NCBI GenBank assembly: GCA_900540845.1
Contig: UQHS01000016.1
Coordinates: 1 to 44,100, forward strand
Direction: 5' to 3'
Origin: an uncultured Collinsella sp.
GTDB lineage: Bacteria > Actinomycetota > Coriobacteriia > Coriobacteriales > Coriobacteriaceae
Length of the DNA: 44,100 nucleotides
Made by a program: the position numbers and the translations under genes. A model generated the notes under the pieces. The model saw only the letters and a list, made by a program, of their open reading frames with translations. It was not told the origin of the DNA and ran no database searches. Positions 1-8,886 of the stretch are shown piece after piece. Every line of letters starts with the position of its first letter. The stretch's first letter is position 1.

Positions 1-50
1 CGCCGCTGACCGGTGGACGGCTTTCGCGCATATCGGGCGCGATCGCGCGA

Positions 51-79
51 GAGGGTGGTCTTCGGACCGCCCTCTTTTT
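51..79 (+). terminator. intrinsic terminator of a gene upstream of the window
   Basis: A 10-bp stem (51-60 with 65-74, one G-T pair) closes a TTCG tetraloop and is followed by five T. It ends a transcript that begins before the window; its coding sequence is not recognisable in the first 50 bases. Confidence 0.85.
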
Positions 80-168
80 ATATATAGATACTTTCAGATT
101 TGCAGTTCGGCTATTATTGAGCAGTGCATCAGCATGCATAGTACGGTTTGAGCTTGTAAGGAGCCTTC

Positions 169-630
169 ATGTCTGAGGAAATGACAAACAACGCCGATTC
201 TCAGGATGAGGTCTCGCCCGAGCTCGATTCTATGGTGTGCGACGTCCTCGATGGCGTGCTCAACGCTCTTGCCGATGGCGAGGACCTTGGTGTTGTTTTG
301 GCCGTTGAAGACGAGCATGGCAATAGATACCAGGCTTGCTTCACTGAGGATGGTCCCGAGGCGTGCCTTGAGGGTGCTCAGCATTTCATCGAGTCCAACG
401 CTGGCGGTATCCAGTCCGACCATGTGGGTCCTCTTGATCGCTATGCCATCGCTTATGCAGGCGGGGTCGAACTCGACTGCGAATTCCAGGACGCCATTAT
501 CGTTAGTTTTTACCAGCGTGGCATGTCGCTTGGCTATTCGGCATACGTGTTGTATTCGGGTGTCGGTAGTGGGGAGAACTTCATGTGGTGTGACCCTGAG
601 CCCGCCGGCGAGGAGCCTCCGCTGCTCTAG
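169..630 (+). CDS. uncharacterised acidic protein, 153 aa
   Basis: I do not recognise this protein. The ATG is chosen because an AAGGAG Shine-Dalgarno sits five bases upstream, and a terminator at 51-79 separates it from the previous gene. The product is soluble and strongly acidic: no membrane segment, no signal peptide, and Asp/Glu throughout, including a polar N-terminus of about 20 residues and a Glu/Pro-rich tail. The middle (residues 40-75) alternates hydrophobic and charged residues as a small alpha/beta fold would. It stands alone, with about 250 bases before typA, so it is probably monocistronic. Codon use matches the neighbours, so it is likely a real gene of this lineage. A hypothetical conserved only among relatives is the simplest view. 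Confidence 0.75.
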   Translation: MSEEMTNNADSQDEVSPELDSMVCDVLDGVLNALADGEDLGVVLAVEDEHGNRYQACFTEDGPEACLEGAQHFIESNAGGIQSDHVGPLDRYAIAYAGGVELDCEFQDAIIVSFYQRGMSLGYSAYVLYSGVGSGENFMWCDPEPAGEEPPLL

Positions 631-784
631 TTTGCCCTCCGTCGTGGGGTGTTTCAGTCTCCATATCTTTACATGACAAGCATTTGCCTGCGCATGCCGA
701 GCTCATGTAGGACAACCTGCCTTCAGATTATGTGTAGGGCTCGCAAAACCGCTGCATACACGCCTTGTGCGACACTGCAACAGC

Positions 785-790
785 TACAAT
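785..790 (+). promoter_or_regulatory. possible -10 box for typA
   Basis: TACAAT about 90 bases before typA, in a GCTACAATAC context almost identical to the tRNA-Lys promoter at 15541. No good -35 at 16-18 bases is visible, so this is weak. A second option is TTGCCA (838-843) with TATAGT (863-868), spacer 19. Confidence 0.3.
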
Positions 791-880
791 ACGCTCGTAT
801 CAATACCGATTACCGAAGATATTCGACGCCCGTCGAATTGCCACTTGTCCATTACGCACGACTATAGTTAGGGGTCGCCC

Positions 881-2710
<1,830 letters not shown>

Positions 2711-2730
2711 GGGATTCGCGATAGATTCTG

Positions 2731-2757
2731 AGGGCATCTTCGGGTGCCCTCTTTTTT
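2731..2757 (+). terminator. intrinsic terminator after typA
   Basis: An 8-bp stem (2731-2738 with 2743-2750, one wobble) with a TTCG loop, followed by six T. The T-run overlaps the -35 box of the next gene. Confidence 0.9.
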
Positions 2758-2783
2758 GTGCGGAGCTTTCTTTCTCGTACAAT
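2756..2783 (+). promoter_or_regulatory. promoter of the unknown gene at 2819
   Basis: TTGTGC (2756-2761), 16-base spacer, TACAAT (2778-2783). The -35 lies in the T-tract of the typA terminator. Transcription would start near 2790, which rules out the upstream ATG at 2744 as the start of the next gene. Confidence 0.6.
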
Positions 2784-2818
2784 GTCATGCGTGGAACAAC
2801 GTGACAGAAGGGGAGATT

Positions 2819-3604
2819 TTGACCGATTCGCGTGAAGTGGATGAGCTGTTGGGCGGCCTGGACGAGCAGGCTGTCGAGGATGAGACGGCCGCCTCGTCGG
2901 CGCCTTGCCCCAATGCGGAAGAACTGGCTGCTATTCATGCCCGCAATGATTGGCTCATTGCCGCCGACATGGCCCTTGCCGATATGCGCCGCAGGTCCGC
3001 GGAGGGCAAATTGACGACACCCGATCGTTGGGTCAAGCGAGCGTTTGCGCCCGAGGGCTTGGAAGCGAAGGCCTTTGCCCGAGATCTCCTGTCATATATC
3101 GAACGGCGCCCTCATGCCGAGGATGCCCCCGCCATGGGTAAGCAGGAGATGCCTCGTGGCTATGACGACCGCCCCGAGCTCGATGAACTTGGCTTGGATG
3201 AGCCTCTGCCAGAGCCCGAGGTGACCGACGTCGTCGTCCTGTACGGAAAGTCGGGAACCTACCTGTATTCCAAGCCGGTAATGTCGCATAGCTACGCGCA
3301 TGCGCTGTTCAACACCGCGGAGGGCGACGACCTTGCGACCTTTGTCGACGTGGTGCGCACCGAGTCGCGCGTGTATCCGCGCCCCGTCGCCGCCGCGGAT
3401 TTTCTCAACCAGCCGTACCTGTGGCCTGCTTCCAAGGTGGCGGGTCTCTATGAGCGCTGCCTGTCCGAAGAGGCGTACGCAGACATCGAGACCACGAATA
3501 CGAGTCTTGGCGAGACGTATTTCTATTCGAGGCGCCACCTTTCGCCCGCTCAGGCGAAGGCACTGGCAGAGTGGTATGGCGTGGAGAAGTTCCGCAACCC
3601 GTAG
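2819..3604 (+). CDS. uncharacterised protein, about 261 aa, TTG start
   Basis: I do not recognise this family. The frame is open from 2744, but that region is the typA terminator and the promoter, so the start is probably TTG 2819, preceded by AAGGGGAG four bases upstream. GTG 2801 is the alternative. The product is soluble and has two parts: an acidic, helix-rich N-terminal half (to about residue 130), and a C-terminal half (about 135-260) with many aromatic residues, a YGKSGTYLYS stretch, and a final helix around SPAQAKALAEWYG. There is no signal peptide, membrane segment or metal motif. It has its own promoter, and 73 bases separate it from the Fe-S scaffold gene, so the two may share a transcript. 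Function unknown. Confidence 0.75.
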   Translation: MTDSREVDELLGGLDEQAVEDETAASSAPCPNAEELAAIHARNDWLIAADMALADMRRRSAEGKLTTPDRWVKRAFAPEGLEAKAFARDLLSYIERRPHAEDAPAMGKQEMPRGYDDRPELDELGLDEPLPEPEVTDVVVLYGKSGTYLYSKPVMSHSYAHALFNTAEGDDLATFVDVVRTESRVYPRPVAAADFLNQPYLWPASKVAGLYERCLSEEAYADIETTNTSLGETYFYSRRHLSPAQAKALAEWYGVEKFRNP

Positions 3605-3677
3605 ACCACCCTTCGCGTCTACTGTGCCGACGACATGATCGAACCACGCTTCGTGGTCTCAAAAGAAAGGAAGACCC

Positions 3678-4271
3678 ATGGCCAAGCGCCGCCTGACCGA
3701 GGACACGCCATTTTTGCGCACACCCGACATGTATCAGATTGAGAACGACGCCCCGATCACGGAGTATTCCGACAAAGCGCTCGACCTCATCGCCGACGCC
3801 AAAAACGGTGGCATTCCGGATGGGGCGAACGCGTTTTGCAGCGTGGGCAAGGAGAAGCGCGGAACAGTTCAGATGCAGCTGTTCGCCGAGATTGACCCCG
3901 CGACAGAGACGTTTGTCGAGGTGGGATTCCGCAGTCATGGCTGCCTGGCGGCAATCGCGTGCGCTACGGCGCTGGCAACCATACTGCGCAACAAGACGTT
4001 CGACGAGGCGCTCGCCATCTCGAAGGAAGACATTTTGGACGCTGTGGGCGGTTTGCCAAACGGACGCAAATATACGCTGACCTATGCGGTCGAGGCCGTG
4101 CGCGCTTTGATCGGCGACTACCTGCTGCGCATCAAGGGATATTCGATCGCCGAGCTCAACGAGGTTATTCGGTGCGAGAACATGTGCCCCAACTGCCTGC
4201 TCACCGAGAATTGCTCCCTGCGCGATGAGCGCGTGGACCAGGAGCTGCGCGAAACGGGCGAAATCGAGTAG
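3678..4271 (+). CDS. IscU/NifU-N-like iron-sulfur scaffold protein with Cys-rich tail
   Basis: A 197-residue protein whose middle (about residues 40-150) reads like IscU/NifU-N. Cys54 aligns with the first scaffold cysteine, and the following GTVQMQL strand with the one after ACGD in IscU. SHGCLAAIACATALA (Cys89, Cys95) aligns with YGCGSAIASSS, and NKTFDEALAISKEDI with GKSLDEA. The position of the third ligand (HCS of IscU) is Thr133 here, so that cysteine is missing. An extra C-terminal segment carries four cysteines (166, 170, 173, 179), CENMCPNC then CSLRD, which could hold another cluster. It could build Fe-S clusters or be a stand-alone Fe-S protein. An AAAGGAAG ribosome-binding site precedes the ATG. 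Downstream lies the Fe-S-rich AOR operon, but a 325-base gap argues against one operon. Confidence 0.8.
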   Translation: MAKRRLTEDTPFLRTPDMYQIENDAPITEYSDKALDLIADAKNGGIPDGANAFCSVGKEKRGTVQMQLFAEIDPATETFVEVGFRSHGCLAAIACATALATILRNKTFDEALAISKEDILDAVGGLPNGRKYTLTYAVEAVRALIGDYLLRIKGYSIAELNEVIRCENMCPNCLLTENCSLRDERVDQELRETGEIE

Positions 4272-4332
4272 GACGGGCCCGTGCGCGTGCCCGCGCGCCC
4301 GGAAAGCAGTCCGTGCCTGGCATACCCGCGCC

Positions 4333-4393
4333 GAGGGTAAGAATGTCGAAAATGAGCCGCTTCAAACGCGTTGTTTTCGACATTTCTACCCTC
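4333..4393. repeat. 20-bp inverted repeat in the long intergenic region
   Basis: Arms 4333-4352 and 4374-4393 match at 18 of 20 positions around a 21-base spacer. Each arm contains the ATGTCGAAAA / TTTTCGACAT core. A second, competing hairpin pairs CGCGTTG (4367-4373) with CAACGCG (4392-4398). No T-run follows, so it is not an ordinary terminator. It may be a dispersed repeat, an operator or a structured leader. Confidence 0.6.
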
Positions 4394-4443
4394 AACGCGA
4401 AAAAGTCGGCGGCAGTGCGCTCGAGGCGACTTTGCCCAGGCGA

Positions 4444-4465
4444 ATTATTCTCCAAATAGAATAAT
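4444..4465. promoter_or_regulatory. palindromic operator candidate upstream of the AOR operon
   Basis: ATTATTCT (4444-4451), spacer CCAAAT, AGAATAAT (4458-4465): a perfect 8-bp palindrome in an AT-rich island within GC-rich DNA, 130 bases before the Tat ferredoxin gene. A CATAAT (4497-4502) downstream could be the -10 box. It matches neither the FNR nor the Rex consensus. Confidence 0.45.
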
Positions 4466-4596
4466 CTGATACTGCGGATTAAACGCTTTATTCAGGCATA
4501 ATTGAACGTGTCTGCATGTGCGCACTATTGCTGTGCACAGCGTTTCAGAGTTCCGCGGACACATCCGTGTTCGTGAAGCAAATAGGGGAGGGAACT

Positions 4597-5322
4597 ATGA
4601 AAGAGAACACCGCCATGGAGCAGGTCGGCTCCGGTGCGGATTGTCTCGACTCCTTCTTTACCCGTCGTGGGTTTGTGAAGGTGTCGGGTGCGTTCGTGGC
4701 GGGCATGGTGGCGCTGGGGCTGCTCCCGGATTCTGCCGCTGCTGCCCCTACGAGCTCCAAGGGCGAGGTCGATTACTATGCGACCCCGGCCCACGTGCTC
4801 AAGGTCAACCGTGCCCGCTGCACGGGTTGCCAGCGCTGCGAGATGATGTGCACGCTGCAGAACGACGGCGCTTCTCAGCCCGCCGCTGCGCGCATCCACG
4901 TGCATGACGGTCTCCAGTTCGGCTCCGACTGGGAGTCCTGTGACGGCTTGTTCTACTCCTGCGAGTGGCAGATCCGCGCGTGCCACATGTGCACTACCGC
5001 CCTGTGCCAGACGTCGTGCCCGCACGGCGCCATCATCACGATGGAGAACGGCACCCGCACCGTCGATCCCGAGAAGTGCGTCGGTTGCGGCACCTGTGTC
5101 GCTGCATGCCCGTGGCACATGCCCGTGGTCAACACCGAGACTCACAAGTCCACCAAGTGCGTCGCCTGCGGCCGTTGCGCCGACCAGTGCCCCAACGGTG
5201 CGCTCGAGCTCATCAAGTGGGAGAACGTGAACCACTCTTCCGGCCCCACCCGTTCCGAGATCAAGTGGCCCTACGTCAGCGAAGTCCAGGACTTTGTTGC
5301 CGGCGGCAAGATCGCCCAGTAA
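4597..5322 (+). CDS. Tat-exported four-cluster [4Fe-4S] ferredoxin-like electron-transfer subunit
   Basis: A 241-residue electron-carrier subunit of the DmsB/PhsB/YdhX type. ATG 4597 is chosen over the in-frame ATG 4516 because AGGGGAGGG stands just before it. It gives a normal Tat signal: FFTRRGFVKV with Arg23-Arg24, a hydrophobic stretch to about 43, and a run of Ala at 47-50. Four [4Fe-4S] motifs are visible: C75/78/81/85; C129/132/137/141; C161/164/167/171; C188/191/194/198. Extra cysteines lie at 115 and 122. Such subunits pass electrons between a catalytic subunit and a membrane or haem partner. It is 12 bases upstream of the AOR-family gene, so the two are co-transcribed. The catalytic partner has no signal of its own, so this subunit may carry it through Tat. 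Extracytoplasmic location is inferred. Confidence 0.9.
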   Translation: MKENTAMEQVGSGADCLDSFFTRRGFVKVSGAFVAGMVALGLLPDSAAAAPTSSKGEVDYYATPAHVLKVNRARCTGCQRCEMMCTLQNDGASQPAAARIHVHDGLQFGSDWESCDGLFYSCEWQIRACHMCTTALCQTSCPHGAIITMENGTRTVDPEKCVGCGTCVAACPWHMPVVNTETHKSTKCVACGRCADQCPNGALELIKWENVNHSSGPTRSEIKWPYVSEVQDFVAGGKIAQ

Positions 5323-5334
5323 AGGAGAAGCGCA

Positions 5335-7581
5335 ATGGCTGAAACCTCTTACGGTTGGGCTGGCTGGATCGCCCGCGTCAACCTCACGAGCGGAGATATC
5401 ACCGAAGAGTCCGATGTCGAGATACAGAAGGACTACATCGGTGGCATGGGCTTCGCGAACAAGATTATGTACGACGAGGTCGGCCCCGAGGTCGATTGGA
5501 TGGACGAGGAGAACAAGGCCGTTCTCGCCGTCGGTCCCCTGACCGGCTCCGGCGTGCCGCTGGCCGGTCGCTCCACCTGGGCGTCCCTGTCGACCTTCAC
5601 CACCGACCACCTGGTCGTTGACATGCACTGCGGCGGTCAGCTCGGCGCCATGCTCAAGTACTCGGGTCACGACGGCCTGATCATCGAGGGCAAGGCCGAC
5701 AAGCCCTCCTACATCTTCATCGACGATGACAAGATCTCGATCGAGGACGCCTCCGCCCTTTGGGGTAAGGGCACCCGCGAGACCACCGAGGCCCTGTGCA
5801 AGAAGCACGGCGCTGAGTGCTGCGTCGCCGCCATCGGTCCTGCCGGTGAGAACCTGCTGCCCTACGCCTGCGTGATGAACACCCGTTCTCACTCCGCTGG
5901 CGCTGGCTTGGGCGCCGTTCTTGGCTCCAAGAACCTCAAGGCCGTCGTCATCCGCGGCACCAAGGCCTGCCACGTGGCCGACCCTCAGATGGTTGCCGAC
6001 CTGTCCGACTACATGATCGCCCAGGTCATCGGCTCCAACAACAACCACGTCGTGCCGAGCACCCAGCAGTCTTGGGCAGAGTACTACGACGCCGGTTCCC
6101 GTTGGACCGCTCGCAAGGGCCTGTACTGGGCTGCCGCCGAGGGTGGCCCCATCGAGACCGGTGAGCCCAAGCCGTTCGAGCCCAACACCATGGGCTATCG
6201 CTGCATGAAGTCCACCAAGGACATGGGCCCCGCCGCCGAGAAGTACACCGTGAAGATGGCCGGCTGCCACGGCTGCCCCGTGCGCTGCTACGCTCAGGTT
6301 CACGTGCCGTACGTCCAGGAGAAGACGGGCTACGAGTCCCAGGGCAACACCTGCGTCCCGGGCTTCCCATTCTCTGCCTACATGCAGTCTTTCCTCAAGG
6401 CCGAGGGCATCTACGAGGAGGACGGCAAGACCCTGTCCGACCTCTCCGTGAGCTACAACATGCTCATCTCCGCCACGGTCGACGACCTCGGTCTGTGGTG
6501 CAACTACGCCCAGCTCTATCGCGACCTCGCCTGGACCTACTCCGCGGGCATTCTCGATAAGCACGTCCCGGCCGAGCAGATGGCCGAGTACAACTTTGAC
6601 GCCATCATCCACGGTCAGGACCCCTCGAGCTTCATCAAGATCCTGCTCGACATCGCCTCCAACGACACCGAGAACAAGCCGATCTCCTTGCTCGGTCACG
6701 GCCCGGTCATCTGGACCAAGGAGTGGGGCTGCGAGGATTGGTTCGACAACGCCAAGTCCGCGCTCATCAACTACCGCGGCTGGCCGGTGCACCACTCCAT
6801 CGAGACCTTCGGTCAGGTGGGCGGCCTGTACAACATGATGTTCAACCGCGACGACATGATCCACTCCGCCGTCAACTTCCAGGGCTGCGGCCTTCCGTAT
6901 GAGCTCAAGGAAGAGATGGCGACCGAGATGTGGGGCAAGGGCGCGATCGACCCGGTGAAGGACTACACCAAGATGAACGAGGCCAAGGCCGAGTTCGCCT
7001 GGTGGAGTATCGTCACCGACGTCCTGCACGACTCCCTCGTTCTGTGCAACTGGGTGTGGCCCATGGCCATGGCCCCCGCCAAGGAGCGCAACTACCGCGG
7101 CGACCTGGACCTCGAGGCCCAGTTCTACACCGCCGTCACCGGCCAGGAGGTCACCATCGACGACCTGTATAAGGCCGGCGAGCGCATCATGACCCTCCAG
7201 CGCGCCAACACCGTTCGCGGCATGAAGGACAAGGACGGCAACGTGGGCTGCAACGACATGCGCAACGTCCACGACGTCATCACCGAGTGGGTCTTCGAGA
7301 AGGATCCCGAGATCGAGCCCTTCACCCCCGGCACCGACAAGATGGAGCGCAAGGACTGGCAGAAGGCCCTGGGCATGCTCTACAAGCGCTTTGGTTGGGA
7401 CGAGAAGCTCGGCTGCCCCACCAAGGAGTGCCTGAAGGACCTTGGCATGGACGACATCGCCGAGGATCTCGAGTCCCGCGGCCTGCTGACCGAGGGCGGC
7501 GCGTCTTACGACGAGCGCACCCGCGCCTACGACCACATTCTGGAGAAGTACTGCGGCGACAACCCGGCTCTGTCCGCGTAG
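5335..7581 (+). CDS. aldehyde ferredoxin oxidoreductase (AOR) family tungsten/molybdenum enzyme
   Basis: A 748-residue member of the AOR family, longer than the archaeal enzymes of about 605. These enzymes carry a bis-pyranopterin W or Mo site and one [4Fe-4S] cluster. The N-terminal pterin domain has the family pattern (YIGGMGFANK near 40, LTGSGVPLAGRST near 85, AVLGSKNLKAVV near 196-207). The cluster motif is Cys311-X2-Cys314-X3-Cys318, with the distal ligand Cys571 in DSLVLC, matching the D-X3-L-C motif of the Pyrococcus enzyme. There is no signal peptide. The flanking Tat ferredoxin and cytochrome c suggest respiratory rather than ferredoxin-linked electron flow, somewhat like E. coli YdhV with YdhY/YdhX. 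The substrate is unknown: aldehyde/carboxylate, an aromatic acyl compound, or something else. No pterin or tungstate-uptake genes are in the window. Confidence 0.93.
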   Translation: MAETSYGWAGWIARVNLTSGDITEESDVEIQKDYIGGMGFANKIMYDEVGPEVDWMDEENKAVLAVGPLTGSGVPLAGRSTWASLSTFTTDHLVVDMHCGGQLGAMLKYSGHDGLIIEGKADKPSYIFIDDDKISIEDASALWGKGTRETTEALCKKHGAECCVAAIGPAGENLLPYACVMNTRSHSAGAGLGAVLGSKNLKAVVIRGTKACHVADPQMVADLSDYMIAQVIGSNNNHVVPSTQQSWAEYYDAGSRWTARKGLYWAAAEGGPIETGEPKPFEPNTMGYRCMKSTKDMGPAAEKYTVKMAGCHGCPVRCYAQVHVPYVQEKTGYESQGNTCVPGFPFSAYMQSFLKAEGIYEEDGKTLSDLSVSYNMLISATVDDLGLWCNYAQLYRDLAWTYSAGILDKHVPAEQMAEYNFDAIIHGQDPSSFIKILLDIASNDTENKPISLLGHGPVIWTKEWGCEDWFDNAKSALINYRGWPVHHSIETFGQVGGLYNMMFNRDDMIHSAVNFQGCGLPYELKEEMATEMWGKGAIDPVKDYTKMNEAKAEFAWWSIVTDVLHDSLVLCNWVWPMAMAPAKERNYRGDLDLEAQFYTAVTGQEVTIDDLYKAGERIMTLQRANTVRGMKDKDGNVGCNDMRNVHDVITEWVFEKDPEIEPFTPGTDKMERKDWQKALGMLYKRFGWDEKLGCPTKECLKDLGMDDIAEDLESRGLLTEGGASYDERTRAYDHILEKYCGDNPALSA

Positions 7582-7606
7582 TGTCGTAGGAAGTAGAGGA
7601 GCAACA

Positions 7607-8281
7607 ATGGCTGATGAGATCAAGGAGGCGAGCGCGGCTGAGGCCACGCCCGAGACTCCCAAGAAGAAGCGCGACTGGAAGGGCAAGCGCCTTCCCATCG
7701 TGATCGCCGCGGTCGTGGCCGTCACCGTGCTCGGCGTTGCCGGCTGGGCCTGGCGTGCCACCCCCGGGTATTGCGACGCCCTGTGCCACAGCACCATGGG
7801 CAAGTACTACGACACGTTTGAGAATCAGACCGATTCCCTTGCGTACGCCCACAAGGCCGTCGTCAATGGCAAGTGCCTCGACTGCCACGAGAACACGCTG
7901 GGCACCTCCGCTCGCATGGCTCAGTCCCAGCTCACGGGCTCTCACGAGACCCCGCTGGCCAAGGTGACCTACACCAACGAGTTCTGCCTGCAGAGCGGTT
8001 GCCACGCCGGCGCCGGCATCATGCCCGGCGCGAGCGAGTCTTCCACCGCGGACCTCTCGTTTGACCCGCACAGCGACTTCCACGGCGTGCAGCAGTGCAA
8101 CTCCTGCCACCGCATGCACGACCAGAGCGTCTTCACCTGCGCCGGCTGCCACCAGGTTGGCGCCTGGGAGGGCGAGGGCGGTATCCCCGAGGGCTGGAGC
8201 AAGGTCGATCTGGGCGACGGCCAGCAGGGCGCCGTGCCGGATGGCTGGACTACCCCGTTCCTGTTCGAGGTTGCCGAGTAA
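7607..8281 (+). CDS. membrane-anchored pentahaem cytochrome c (NapC/NrfH/Cgr1-like)
   Basis: A 224-residue c-type cytochrome. It has a charged cytoplasmic N-terminus, one membrane anchor (about residues 30-49) and an outward haem domain. Five haem-attachment sites can be read: Cys56-X3-Cys60-His61, Cys90-X2-Cys93-His94, Cys127-X4-Cys132-His133, Cys164-X2-Cys167-His168 and Cys178-X2-Cys181-His182. The first (CDALCH) and third (CLQSGCH) have wider spacing than the normal CXXCH. Met64 after the first site (CHSTM) recalls the Met near haem 1 in NrfH. NapC/NrfH proteins usually pass electrons between the quinol pool and an extracytoplasmic partner. The gene is 25 bases after the AOR gene and ends the operon at a terminator. 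It probably links the enzyme to membrane quinones, or outward to another carrier. Confidence 0.9.
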   Translation: MADEIKEASAAEATPETPKKKRDWKGKRLPIVIAAVVAVTVLGVAGWAWRATPGYCDALCHSTMGKYYDTFENQTDSLAYAHKAVVNGKCLDCHENTLGTSARMAQSQLTGSHETPLAKVTYTNEFCLQSGCHAGAGIMPGASESSTADLSFDPHSDFHGVQQCNSCHRMHDQSVFTCAGCHQVGAWEGEGGIPEGWSKVDLGDGQQGAVPDGWTTPFLFEVAE

Positions 8282-8381
8282 CGTCGAACGTGACGAAGCG
8301 CGCCGTGGTTTTCGAAACGATTGCAATGGCGCACCGCGATGAGGGCGAACCGTGGTTCGTTCGAAAGATGCAATATGCAAG

Positions 8382-8410
8382 AGGGCGGGCCTTCAGGCTC
8401 GCCCTTTTTT
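8382..8410 (+). terminator. intrinsic terminator of the AOR-cytochrome operon
   Basis: A 10-bp GC-rich stem (8382-8391 with 8396-8405, one wobble), TTCA loop and a run of T. It lies 100 bases after the cytochrome stop codon. Confidence 0.9.
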
Positions 8411-8487
8411 CGTGTGCCTTTCCCTAAACTACACATAAGCCTGTGGCATACTTTCTGCGATAACGATTGAAGGGAAAGGCTGCTATC

Positions 8488-8748
8488 ATGATCGATCTCG
8501 ATTTCAAGCCGCGCGGCGTGTGCGCTCGAATGATTCACGTGGAACTCAGCGACGATGGCCAAACCATCGAGCATGTCTCGTTTGAGGGAGGCTGCAACGG
8601 CAACCTCAAAGCGATTGGCAAGCTCGTGGCTGGCCAGCCGGTCGAGAGAATCGTTGAGATGCTCGAGGGCAATACCTGTGGCCCGCGCAAAACGTCGTGT
8701 GCAGACCAGATGACCAGGGCCCTCCGCGAAGCTCAGGCGCAAGCGTAG
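8488..8748 (+). CDS. small TSCPD-domain protein (TIGR03905-like)
   Basis: An 86-residue protein. ATG 8488 is chosen because AAGGGAAAGG lies 8-18 bases upstream; an upstream in-frame TTG has no ribosome-binding site. The sequence fits the TSCPD family, a domain also found at the end of some vitamin B12-dependent ribonucleotide reductases. It has a conserved Cys in GVCAR, EGGCNGNLKAI in the middle, and CGPRKTSCADQM at the end with paired cysteines. The biochemical role of the stand-alone form is not known; metal or Fe-S binding by the cysteines is a guess. It is monocistronic, lying between the cytochrome-operon terminator and the Tat lipoprotein gene. Confidence 0.85.
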   Translation: MIDLDFKPRGVCARMIHVELSDDGQTIEHVSFEGGCNGNLKAIGKLVAGQPVERIVEMLEGNTCGPRKTSCADQMTRALREAQAQA

Positions 8749-8886
8749 AGGCGGATGCGTTAAGGCGGATGCGGGCACGAGCCGCATGGCTGACGTGGGT
8801 TCAACGCGTGTGGTGTTGAGGGCTGCGATGAGGTGAGATCGATGGGTGATGGCATGGACCAGGCAGAACGCAAAAAGGATGAAGGC

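Noticed and set aside
4333..4393. CRISPR or terminator reading of the inverted repeat
   Set aside because: Only one unit is present, with no regular spacers and no T-run, so neither call fits.
4525..7803. Minus-strand open frame of 1092 codons opposite the AOR operon
   Set aside because: It is the mirror of strongly biased GC codons on the + strand; it has no ribosome-binding site, and its Val/Gly/Ala/His-rich composition is typical of antisense frames. The + strand holds three clear genes.
4597..8281. Formate dehydrogenase or DMSO-reductase-type operon
   Set aside because: The large subunit has AOR motifs (CX2CX3C and a distal DX3LC), not the molybdopterin-oxidoreductase domains of the DMSO reductase family.
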